Below are positions 55,701 to 64,000 of a stretch of 64,000 nucleotides of DNA, in pieces (within the stretch, counting starts at the first letter, position 1; each line of letters opens with the position of its first letter). The notes below the pieces were generated by a model. That model had not been told where the DNA came from and did no database searches. It worked only from the letters and a program-made list of their open reading frames with translations. The stretch is taken from positions 36,005,551 through 36,069,550 of the forward strand of contig NC_088304.1 of NCBI RefSeq assembly GCF_032854445.1, given 5' to 3'. Origin of the DNA: Liolophura sinensis. Taxonomy: Eukaryota; Mollusca; Polyplacophora; Chitonida; Chitonidae. The position numbers were made by a program, and so were the translations under genes.

Positions 55701-58700
55701 AGGTTAGCTCTTAAGCCCGTATGCACCAACAGAGATTAAGTTTTGTGTTAAGTCATGCCATTGATATTTAACTTAAGGATGACTTTGTCGTTTATATGAC
55801 TGATCGTGTGGTATGGTATAGCGCATTTTTCACGTCGCTGCATTCCGTGTATAGCATCATAATATCTGTGTATAGTACATTGGCTTGTACAGGAAAACGC
55901 AACAAAAATTTCTCTAAAAAAATTGTTACTAGATTTGACTGAACATTATAAATCTGTGAATGAAGACAAACGACATGACCGTGAAGCATTGGTGCAGAGA
56001 GAGCGCCTGGACACTGATAACCGAGGCGTTGCCAAATGGGACGTATCCCAATTAAAAACCAAGTGGAAAAATGCAAAAGCAAATGCAAAGAAAGAAATTA
56101 GTACCAAAAAAAGAAAAACACCAAACAGGAGGAGGTACATTGTGTAGTGGAGAGGCACATTTCCATACAGAACTAATTTCTGCTAACGCCGCGTGATAAC
56201 CCATTTGATGATTACGTTAGTGATGACGGAAATGGGTCATCTACGCTTAAAACTGAAACCCGAAACCATGGACTGAATTCTGACCAGTAGGAAAGTGGCT
56301 CAATAAAAGACCATAAGCTATCTCCTTTCTTCAATCAATTTAACTCCAGCTCATGTTCTTTGACCTGACATACACATTACAGAAAACAACTTTATACATG
56401 CATGGCTTTTTTCGCGCTCTGCCACACTTTGATAATCTTTCAAAAGGTACAGCGGAAATACTGACCATATTTAAATATAAATGAAGAATATGATTTTGTT
56501 GTCGAGTGATAAACAGATATCTGTACAGCACCTAACAGTCAAAACTGTTATGATAATTCATAATCCATATTTCATGCACAATAATATAATATAATATAAT
56601 ATAATATAATATTATATTATATATATATATATATATATTATCCTGAGATTCTTCCGGTACTAATTGAACAAAAAACCATGATTCACCTTCGACGTCAACA
56701 GCAACATCCCCAAGAGCCAAGAAGAGAAAACTTTCCAGCCGAAACGCCGAATGAAAAAATGAAGTTGTTCAACATTAAATTAAAATATACCACATAAAAA
56801 CAAAACCTAAAATGGAAATATTGCGTACACAGATAAAGGCCGTGTCTTCTAGACCTGTGAGACAAATTGGGATATCGTTTATGGATGTCGACGTCCGAAA
56901 ACAGACCAAAGGGGTTTGAACGATCTCGAAACATACGCTCAAGTGGTTCTGTAGCATCTAGTTCGTCGAAAGTGTAGACAAAATCCATCCTTCCTAATCA
57001 GAAACAAAACGCCAAGTGCTTATCTCAAAGTTAAGCCTACCCCAGGGGAAGTTTAAATATTCACACTTTCTACGCTCTAACTTAAACTAGAAGTTGGTGC
57101 ATCACGGATTACTCTTTTTATCTCAGCTTAAGACAAACTTAAATTGACTGGTACAGGTCTTACAGCTTGCCAAAGTTACAAACGCGGCGATGTGTTCAGC
57201 GGTTTTATGGATATGTTATCAATCGTTTTAAAAGCATAATATCACTAGTTGTGGTAAATTTCATCTAACAAAGCTGACTGGTGGAGAAAACGAATGGCGT
57301 CTCTGGGAAACTCTAGTGTTTTTATTCACGTCATGCATGAGTTAATTTTTTGTTGATTCTCTCAGATAACACAAAGGAAATCTGTCAATATTAGGCACGT
57401 TAAAGTGTAAGAAATGTGAGATCTTTGAAACCTTGAATGGTTTAGAATTATTACTCCGAGATAATCAGATAAGATTAGTAAGGTACAACTGTCTTCTGTT
57501 TTTTCATAGCTGCCCGTGCGATGTGCAATAGCGACTTCCAGTGTGGCTTGATGGAGTGTTTTGTCGGTTCAGCTCATTGTACGAGTGGGGTGTGCCGATG
57601 TTTAGCCGGTAAACGAGAACTGGAGAAGGGTACGTAGATGGCGGAATCCTGGTAATAAGTCTTCCTTCTCGTTTTCAAGCACTGCACCTGGCTTGAAATC
57701 ACATAAAGAAGAGAGGAGGTAACAAATAAATACATGTTCTTACATGTTATCATACATGTTATTATAAATATATTACCGTGGAAATAGGTTTTTTCCGGTC
57801 AAACACATATCCGTTCGAACGTTCAAAAGGCTCTATCAATGATGTTTGACTGCTGTATTATGACATTCTTAATTTAGTTAGGAAATGAAGGTTGGGGCAT
57901 TTAAATTAGTCTATGAATACGTACTGCTCAGATTTTTAAAGTCTGTGCAAACTTAAACACGTGTCACGACTGAAAACTATAACAACATCTTGTTCAGTAA
58001 AAATGCTGTCCAAATTGTCTGTAATTTTACAGTAGATTTCATTGTGAGATATTGCACAACTTTTTGTGTACATTTAAAACACCTGCTTGTACAAGTAACG
58101 ATAACATACTCCGGCTCTAAAATCACGAAAACAGTGCAGAATTACAGCTTAGTAAGACAACTACCGATAACCTGCAAATTCCCACTGCAGAAACAAAATT
58201 GTCAGTAGTTTATATTTGGTTCTAAAAGTGCTCGATCGTTTGTAAAATTGTACTATAATCTGTCTAATATATTTTTGGTAATCACGAGGTCTTGCACTAT
58301 TTGCAGTCCCAAGAGCCATGTGCACTAGCGACTTCCAGTGTGATTTGATGGAGTGCTTTGTTGGTTCGGCTCATTGTACGAAGGGGGTGTGCCGATGTTT
58401 AGCTGGTAAACGAGAACTGGAGAAGGGTACGGAAATAGCTAAGTACATATTTCTCAGGTTAAGGTTATGAATTAATTAATTAATTTCATTTTAATTTATT
58501 TATTTGATTGATTTTTTTACGCCGTACTCAAGAATATATCAGTTATGCACAAAACTAGGGGGAAACCCAGGGCCATCCACAGGTTACTGGTAGATCTTAC
58601 CACGTACGACCGGAGACCCCAGGTGTTATAATTTACACTCGTGATAAGGCTGTTTGTCAGAAGCCTGACAGAGGTCGATGGTTTACTATTAAGGGCAGTC

Positions 58701-60210
58701 CCTCACCCATATTCCTGACCTTTGTCGTGATACACCTAGAATAATTCCATAGTATGTCGTTAAACATGCACCAGTGCAATTAATAAATTTACTGAACTTG
58801 TCAATATTACATTTGCTATCAAATAGGGGATGCTGTATGTGAAAAATATTTTAGCAAGGCATGCGTATTGGCAAGACTGTAATCCTAGAAGCGTCTGCGC
58901 AATATTAAAGGAGAGTATTCTCGAAATTCGAGCTTGCTAACCCTGTGTAATGGGAACGAATGTAAATATTGTAACCCTTGTGACAAGACTGTACTCTGCC
59001 TACTTGAAAATAATTATTCACAATTCTGTTGTTATTGAAATCAGTGGTATTGTTATTAATCATAAAATGTAGGCAGAACGAGATACGAGAGATGCATACT
59101 TACGTGTGTAACAGCTGCGTCCCTATTTAGAGTGAGTGAGTGAGTGAGTGAGTGAGCGAGTGCTTGGGGTTTTACGTCGTGCTCAACAATTTTTCAGTCA
59201 TGTGACGACGAAGGAATCCTTAGGGTGTATGTAATATGCCTCCTTGTAGCAGGACGGATTTTCACCGCTCTTTTATCTAGTGTTGCTTCACTGAGACGAC
59301 TCACCGAAGGTAAGTAAGCCGCACCGCCCGAGCCATATTACTGATACGGGTCAACCAGTCGTTGCACTATCCCCTTCATGTTGAACGCCAAGATCTTAGG
59401 TGTGACTCGACCCAGGATTGATCCGGGTCTACCGCTCCCGAAGCGGACGCTCTACCAACTGTGCTATCCGGGCCGGTCATCCCTATTTAGATGTCTGACC
59501 TGTCACACGCAGGCAAACTCTGACCAACTCATCCATGCATATGTACATGTATATCAGTTGGTAACAGGTTTGTAACCTATTGGCTCTGAACTGAGTGGTA
59601 CCACAAGGAAGGATCCCCGCACTGTACCAATAAATTACTCATACGCAGGTTGCTGGCAGACCTTCCCACTTACGGTCGGAGGTGGAAGTCATACTGAGCT
59701 GGACTTGAATTCACAGCGACTGCATTAGTGGGAGGCTCCTGGGTATTTACGCCTCGCTGGCTTGACCACGGCCCCCCCCCCTCCCGCCAAAGAAATAAAT
59801 AAGGAAATCAAAACAAAATTGTAACCAAGCTATTACCAGCTGGTATCAAATTAATTACCACCTGGAACGGGTTGGTAACATCCAATATTGAACTGTTCTG
59901 TCAGCACTTGGTATATCAGCCACACTGCACTTGAGTGTAACTCAGTACTATGAAGCTGTAACCAGCCATGAAAAGGCCAGTGTGATATCAATCTTTCAAA
60001 CGTTTCATGTGCATAGCGAGCCTACACTCATTTCTCTATGCAAAAGTGCATTCTTATGCATACAAACGAAAGTAAAACGTACTTGTATGAAGGATAATTC
60101 TGATTTCAGCACCACGGGCTATGTGTCATGCTGACTGGCAGTGCTCAAGCCTGATGCTGTGTTTTGTCGGCACCGCGTCTTGCGCTGATGGCGTCTGTCG
60201 ATGCCCCTGA
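52735..60210 (+). CDS. Secreted six-module cysteine-rich protein, 7 exons
   Basis: Exons 52735-52777, 53694-53825, 54651-54782, 55283-55393, 57510-57629, 58307-58426 and 60110-60210 join to 759 nt, 252 residues, TGA at 60208-60210. Every intron is phase 1. Residues 1-15 are a signal peptide (MLLVFGALLLVFLAG, likely cleavage near ADA). Six modules follow, one per exon, each with six cysteines: C-x5-C-x(4,5)-C-x(6,7)-C-x4-C-x-C. Modules 2, 4 and 5 end in GKR (residues 96-98, 173-175, 213-215), the amidation plus dibasic signal. Basic pairs also lie near residues 52-53 and 61-62. The spacing recalls EB-type and other small disulfide modules, but no named family fits confidently. It acts outside the cell by inference. 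It may be a peptide precursor, a protease inhibitor-like or defence protein. Exons 5 and 6 are near-identical duplicates. Confidence 0.85.
53694..53825 (+). CDS. Cysteine-module gene exon 2 (module 1)
   Basis: Acceptor ccatgcag before GGGCCGATG; donor CATG then gtaagt; 132 nt, phase 1-1. Cysteines at residues 20, 26, 32, 40, 45 and 47. The linker contains AEAKKS. Confidence 0.88.
54651..54782 (+). CDS. Cysteine-module gene exon 3 (module 2)
   Basis: Acceptor gtatttcag before AGACTAAACG; 132 nt, phase 1-1. Cysteines at residues 66, 72, 78, 85, 90 and 92, then VGLGKR. The inferred donor is AAAG then gttcgg, which is poor. A better-looking gtaatg 8 bases on would break the frame to exon 4. Confidence 0.8.
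55283..55393 (+). CDS. Cysteine-module gene exon 4 (module 3)
   Basis: Acceptor gttccag before AGGGAACGG; donor AGAC then gtaagt; 111 nt, phase 1-1. Cysteines at residues 108, 114, 120, 127, 132 and 134. The tail is PSSPR, without GKR, so this is the most divergent module. Its intron carries a SINE and a Harbinger-type element. Confidence 0.85.
55427..55588 (+). mobile_element. SINE family A, 5'-truncated
   Basis: CAAGGGTTTCTCTCCGG, CAACAACTTGCAGATGGTCG, AAGGCTCTGCCCACCATAAA, TTGTATAAGTGGAATATTTT, GAGTACAGCGAAAACACCG and an AATAAATACA tail follow family A with many changes. The 8-bp repeat TAACAAAA (55419-55426 and 55589-55596) may be its target duplication. Confidence 0.75.
55890..56147 (+). 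pseudogene. Myb/SANT-like DNA-binding domain remnant
   Basis: An open frame with LLLDLTEHYKSVNEDKRHD, then KWDVSQLKTKWKNAKANAKK resembles the Myb/SANT-like domain that accompanies Harbinger transposases (helix ending in LKxKWKNxKxxAKK). The preceding GKRNKNFSKK is in another frame, indicating a frameshift. Stop at 56145-56147. Confidence 0.55.
56578..56640. repeat. AT microsatellite
   Basis: AATAT repeats run into an (AT)n tract of about 25 bp, inside the Harbinger-type element. Confidence 0.9.
56775..56988 (-). pseudogene. HARBI1-like transposase N-terminal fragment
   Basis: Minus-strand frame starting MDFVYTFDELDATEPLERMF, then RDRSNPFGLFSDVDIHKRY. The [VF]RDR[ST]NP-x3-[FY]-x-[DE] pattern is typical of Harbinger/HARBI1 nuclease N-termini. 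No DDE residues remain, because the rest is deleted. It converges on the Myb-like remnant. Confidence 0.55.
57510..57629 (+). CDS. Cysteine-module gene exon 5 (module 4)
   Basis: Acceptor tttcatag before CTGCCCGTG; donor AAGG then gtacgt; 120 nt, phase 1-1. Cysteines at residues 145, 151, 156, 163, 168 and 170, then LAGKRELEK. Nearly the same as exon 6. Confidence 0.9.
58307..58426 (+). CDS. Cysteine-module gene exon 6 (module 5)
   Basis: Acceptor tttgcag before TCCCAAGAG; donor AAGG then gtacgg; 120 nt, phase 1-1. Cysteines at residues 185, 191, 196, 203, 208 and 210, then LAGKRELEK. About nine in ten bases agree with exon 5, mostly with silent changes. Confidence 0.9.
58490..58625 (-). mobile_element. 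SINE family A, internally deleted
   Basis: The plus strand has ATTTATTTGATTGATTT, ACGCCGTACTCAAGAATAT, then jumps to AGGGGGAAACCCAGGGCC, ACAGGTTACTGGTAGATC and CGACCGGAGACCCC. The ATTATGGTGG block is missing. It is in intron 6 of the cysteine-module gene. Confidence 0.75.
59132..59479 (-). mobile_element. SINE family B, full length, with TSD
   Basis: The plus strand starts with (GAGT)n (the 3' tail in complement), then TTTTACGTCGTGCTCAACAA, TTTTATCTAGTGTTGCTTCA and the head: GACTCGACCCAGGATTGATC, then GGACGCTCTACCAACTGTGC and TATCCGGGCCGG. It is flanked by the 12-bp duplication TCCCTATTTAGA (59120-59131 and 59480-59491). It is the only copy here with both tail and head, and defines the family. 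Confidence 0.93.
59640..59775 (-). mobile_element. SINE family A, 5' half
   Basis: The plus strand has CGCAGGTTGCTGGCAGACC, TCCCACTTACGGTCGGAGG, GCTGGACTTGAATTCACAGC and GACCACGGCC, the complement of the family A head and body start. The 3' end and tail are missing. A C-run of 12 or more follows the head. Confidence 0.8.
60110..60210 (+). CDS. Cysteine-module gene exon 7 (module 6, terminal)
   Basis: Acceptor gatttcag before CACCACGGG; ends C-R-C-P then TGA. Cysteines at residues 225, 231, 237, 244, 249 and 251. It shares the PRAMC start with exon 6 but has no GKR tail, as expected for a last unit. Confidence 0.88.
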
Positions 60211-60529
60211 CAGGATGACATAAATGGGTCAGTTATACAGGCAATGCGCCAAGCAGTATATATGTGTGACTTTACTGTGATTGTATGTTAAATGTGATGA
60301 CAACACAGCATTTTTGAGTAATTCTAAACCAAGGTCGTCTAATAAATTGCAATTAACATCATTGCATACTTTTTTTTACCTGATTCTGCTGAAGTCATGG
60401 TGATAGGGAGCGTGTAAATTGCTGCTTTATTAATGCATTTACCTGAACAGTTAGAATAAAACACTGGCTGAGGTAAATTGACAAGAGGCCCGATTTCACC
60501 AGTTACTTGTGATCATTGGCCACTTATCA

Positions 60530-60612
60530 CACTGTTGTCGCTGCTCTGGTCTTACTCTCTATGCTGTACGTCTATCACACTGTCGTCGCTGCTCTGGTCT
60601 TACTGTCACTGT
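60530..60612. repeat. Outlying units of the 48-bp array
   Basis: Not quite two units (TGCTGTACGTCTATCACACT, then GTCGTCGCTGCTCTGGTC) matching the array at 60895-61566 but separated from it by about 280 bp of unrelated sequence. Either the array was interrupted or units were transferred. Confidence 0.85.
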
Positions 60613-60894
60613 GGCGACTTTGCTCCTGTGCGAGATTCCTTTTATCACGTGAGCTCTCTTTCAGAACTTTTCAATTCCGTAGAAAGTGATAATATTTTTG
60701 ATTTTCTCTCTACCATTGGTATGGCAGGAAAGCTGTGATTTTAAACTGCCGTCTGTGTTTGTTATGTGACTTCTGATGTCCTTTTTTGACTCAATAGTAA
60801 ATGAATTATCCGTAGGAGATCGACTACTTGACGTTTTATTGTCGCGATAAAACTGAAATATTGTTGAAAGCGACTTTAAAACTTTCACTCACTC

Positions 60895-61566
60895 ACTCCT
60901 GGTCTTACTCCATATGCTGTACGTCTATCACACTGTTGTCGTTGCTCCGGTGTTAATTCCTATGCTGTACGTCTATCACACTGTCGTCGCTGCTCTGGTC
61001 TTACTCTATATGCTGTACGTCTATCACTCTGTTGCCGCTGCTCTGGTCTTACTCTATATGCTGAATGTCTATTATACTGTTGTCTCTGCTCTGGTCTTAC
61101 TCCATATGCTGTACGTCTATCACACTGTTGTCGCTGGCCTGGTCTTACTCTCTGTGCTGAACGTCTATTACACTGTCGTGGTTGTTCTGGTCTTGCTCTG
61201 TATGCTGTACGTCCGTCACACTGTTGTCGCTTCTCTGGTCTCAATCCCTATGTTGTACGTCTATTACACCGTTGTCGCTGCTCTGGTCTTAATCTCTATG
61301 TTGTACGTCTATTACACCGTTGCCGCTGCTCTGGTCTTACTCTATATGCTGAATGTCTATTATACTGTTGTCTCTGCTCTGGTCTTACTCCATATGCTGT
61401 ACGTCTACCACACTGTTGTCGCTGGCCTGGTCTTACTCTCTGTGCTGAACGTCTATTACACTGTCGTGGTTGTTCTGGCCTTGCTCTGTATGCTGTACGT
61501 CCGTCACACTGTTGTCGCTTCTCTGGTCTTAATCTCTATGTTGTACGTCTATTACACTGTTGTCGC
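60895..61566. repeat. 48-bp tandem array, 14 copies
   Basis: The unit TGCTGTACGTCTATCACACT, GTTGTCGCTGCTCTGGTC, TTACTCTATA repeats in 48-bp steps. A block of variants (AATGTCTATTATACTG, then GGCCTGGTCTTACTCTCTG) occurs twice about 290 bp apart, showing a higher-order duplication of roughly six units. A 219-codon plus-strand frame (MLYVYHTVVAALVLLY-type units) has no splice, start or UTR support. Confidence 0.93.
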
Positions 61567-63180
61567 AAGTTAAAAGGAAACACAACACTCAGTCAAATAT
61601 GCCCATATATCCACATGTATATTACATGCATCGAGTATCGGCATACCCTTATAGTTTTGAGAGGTTGTATAACAGAGAATTTGCCGAGCAGAAAAAATGC
61701 TGTTTACATTTAGGTATGTTTCCACCGCTGTTCCGAAATAGTCGTTACAGTAATTGTTGCTTTTGGCTTTTGACTTCCTACCTTGGCTCTCTGCATTAGT
61801 GACTGACCAGGTGCTCTATGGCCCAATATCAACATGCGGTGACTGGGTGGGACGTTGTATGGCCAGAGTCTTCAATTCACTTACAAATTAACGTGTGATC
61901 TCATAGCACTGCCCCGTAATATTCCAACCCTGGACTAGATAATCCGTGTAGCCTGAGATAACTACAGTCGCATTCCTGATAGGGGTTGGCCGATGAAATG
62001 AAGCCAGTGAAACAGGACCTTTCACTATTTTTGCCTGTTGTAGATCCGCCATCATTTCCTGAAGAAAACACACACACACATACACACGCACGCCCGTTTT
62101 ATGAGTTTGCTAAAGGGAGAAACCATTTTGGTATAGGTGAAGTTAATTTGTGTACGAGATTAGATCTCACAAAAAATTCAGGGAAACAGTTGGTGAGATC
62201 AACGACAGCACGCATGCAGTAATATGTGTATCTACCAAACCCTATGCATTTGGTAAAATTGTGGACTCAAAGCAATGTCATATACCCAGGGTCGTAAAAA
62301 AGAAAACAAGAAATGACCATTTTCATTGACAATCACAGTGGCGCCCCAATCAGAATGTCCTATTCTGCCCTATTTATATATTGATGTACTTTGCCTGTTC
62401 TTCATTCTTATCTAGGTTGAGCGAAATTTTGAACTTTGACAAATCGACGTATGATGTATTGGGATTGTTACGGACGTGCTCGGGATGCTTTTTCCTAACT
62501 CCCCACTCCGTTGGTCTTGGTGCCCTGGCTTCCATGTATTGTGCACAATGACCAATAAATAATTTAGCTCAAACTATGAACAGTTTATTTGGAATTAGAA
62601 AGCTTAGATGCGTCTGTTTTCTCAGGGATGCATTCAAATCTGCTGTTTTGTTTGCGTTCTAGATATATTTCATATTTGAGAAAAATCAGTCTGACTTTAA
62701 GCCAGCTCCTGGTTATTTATTTTTATTTTATTTTATTTTTATTCAGCACTGAACAAGCTTGTTTACTGTGCTGAGTTTACCAGTCATCAATTACTTACGT
62801 TTGTAAGATTCCATTGTTCAACAAGAGTTCAGATAAACACAACATTTGTTTGAAATGTATCAAAAGAAAACGACCAGCATTGTGGTAAATTTAACCCCTG
62901 AGGAGAATCTTCATGGGTGTTGATGACAGGTGTGTGGTTACCATGACAACTGTGCAAGTGGACAAATGTGTCCACCACAAATGAAAACTTTATGCGGAAA
63001 ACTGTCGGAGTTATAACCCTCACACGAAATCATATCTACTTATACAGTGTATATAAGGACAATGGCCATCTGGTTGACAACCGATGACAACCGCGAAAAT
63101 GGACAAATATGTGTCACGACATATCGTTATTTGTGTATCTATGTATGCACCAAAGATTAAAACTCTGTGTTGAAACTGTT
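61567..63180. other. Intergenic, no gene seen
   Basis: Short frames only. A CA-rich microsatellite lies near 62067-62092 and a TTTTA/TTTAT-rich tract near 62715-62745. No exon of the preceding gene is found beyond its TGA. Confidence 0.4.
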
Positions 63181-63199
63181 GGAGCGCGGACACGAAGTT

Positions 63200-63372
63200 T
63201 AGTCTCTTTGTATTTGGGTCACTAGTTCGAATCCGACTTTGGCTTGTTCGGCTGGGCTTTAGAGACAGAAAATCTGTCATGTACTTCCTGCTAAATGGAG
63301 GTTGGGTTTACTCTGACCACCATCATGTACGTGAACGTTTCGTGTTAACACTAATCAAATAAATAAATTAAC
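63200..63372 (+). mobile_element. tRNA-derived SINE remnant
   Basis: A B-box-like AGTTCGAATCCGA near 63232, a GGCTTGTTCGGCTGGG block, a GGTTGGGTTTACTCTGACCA block, then GTTAACACTAATCAAATAAA and AATTA. Head-to-(AAAT)n-tail order in plus orientation; it may be a relative of family A. Confidence 0.5.
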
Positions 63373-64000
63373 ACTTAGTCTGGCATAATTTTAACTCATT
63401 TTTATACACCCACGCCAACGGGGGGGGGGCGTATTATGTATGGCGATTTTGTCCATCCAGCGAATCAGCGAGGACGCTCAAAGTCAGTTGAACTTATTCT
63501 CATCCTATAGTTCATTTTATCTCAGTCCGTCGCGTATATTCAGCGGTGTGTAAAATCTGTTACACTACCTAAAATTGCCTATAGATAGTTAAACTCCATA
63601 AGCCTGATTTCAACACCAATAGTTCATTGCCTCCGGTCATGTCATAATTATTCAAAAGCCAGTGGTATGCTGGATATTGGGCCAGTATAAAAAATTCCCT
63701 CACGGCTGACCCTATTTTTTCTGACAGGATTGTGTTGAGCCCAACAAAGAAAGTTTCAAGTATGACTGTATAGGTACACTCGGTTTGTGAGAATCACTCA
63801 GGTGCATATATTATGGCAAAACACATTAACACTCACACACAGAGTGGGACATACACAGAGACACACTCTAATGATACAAGAGTTCAGTCAACGTGATCAC
63901 TCAGGGTGAAAATTTCTAGATAAGTTATCACCTGAAATTAGTTAGATTCATTAAAACAAGTTAATTCTATTTGTAAATGTGTTTCCTGGTAGTCTTTTTT
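63373..64000. other. Intergenic, possible unnamed repeat
   Basis: TTTTTATACACCCACGCC followed by a G9-10 run and GCGTATTATGTATGGCGA resembles the start of a dispersed repeat I associate with molluscan genomes, but only one copy is here. No gene is visible. Confidence 0.35.

Larger units (their letters stand above)
55714..57108. mobile_element. Decayed PIF/Harbinger-type element
   Basis: The left end AGCCCGTATGCACCAAC and the right end GTTGGTGCATCACGGA form imperfect inverted repeats (core ATGCACCAAC; TTAAGTT-like blocks follow on both sides). TTA flanks each side (55711-55713 and 57109-57111), matching the TWA target of this superfamily. Inside are a Myb/SANT-like remnant on the plus strand and a transposase N-terminus on the minus strand, the two genes of this class. 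At 1.4 kb it is deleted and inactive. It lies in intron 4 of the cysteine-module gene. Confidence 0.65.

Noticed and set aside
60914-61573. 219-codon frame of hydrophobic 16-residue repeats resembling membrane segments
   Set aside because: It coincides exactly with the 48-bp array and starts and ends with it. It carries no signal, splice or coding features of its own.

Overview
The window looks like nuclear DNA of an animal, most likely a mollusc. It has large introns with GT..AG junctions, very low gene density, many minisatellites, and several tRNA-derived SINE families that I recognise from molluscan genomes. I see no bacterial, organellar or viral gene organisation and no credible free-standing tRNA or rRNA gene.

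Three protein-coding genes can be supported. (1) 12083-14722, minus strand: an intronless 879-residue protein made almost entirely of armadillo repeats. (2) 20576-48854, minus strand: a nine-exon gene whose junctions keep frame to give 1,879 codons. Its N-terminus, its C-terminal helical domain and its last residues match the histone chaperone HIRIP3 (HIRA-interacting protein 3, CHZ family). Two giant serine/acid/basic exons (699 and 924 codons) make it more than three times the length of the human protein. (3) 52735-60210, plus strand: a seven-exon gene for a 252-residue secreted protein with a signal peptide and six modules of six cysteines. Each module sits on its own phase 1-1 exon, and three modules end in Gly-Lys-Arg, the classical amidation and convertase-cleavage signal. 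This last gene is the best candidate for something undescribed.

Layout. 1-12 kb: no confident gene; a dispersed repeat, a C-rich block, a 72-bp array and a 48-bp array with higher-order structure. 12-15 kb: the armadillo gene. 15-20.5 kb: SINE pieces, a 59-bp array and a 31-bp array. 20.5-48.9 kb: the HIRIP3-like gene. Its introns hold a 36-bp palindromic minisatellite, four further arrays, SINEs, a pogo/Tigger-like element, a hAT-like transposase relic and a 271-bp triplication. 49-52.7 kb: intergenic, with a 78-bp array. 52.7-60.2 kb: the cysteine-module gene, with a decayed Harbinger-type element in its fourth intron. 60.5-64 kb: a 48-bp array and SINE-bearing intergenic DNA.

The three genes show no sign of acting in one pathway: one is probably a scaffold, one nuclear chromatin, one secreted. 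The many long open frames inside minisatellites follow from periods divisible by three and are not treated as genes. All family assignments come from reading the sequence; no search was run.
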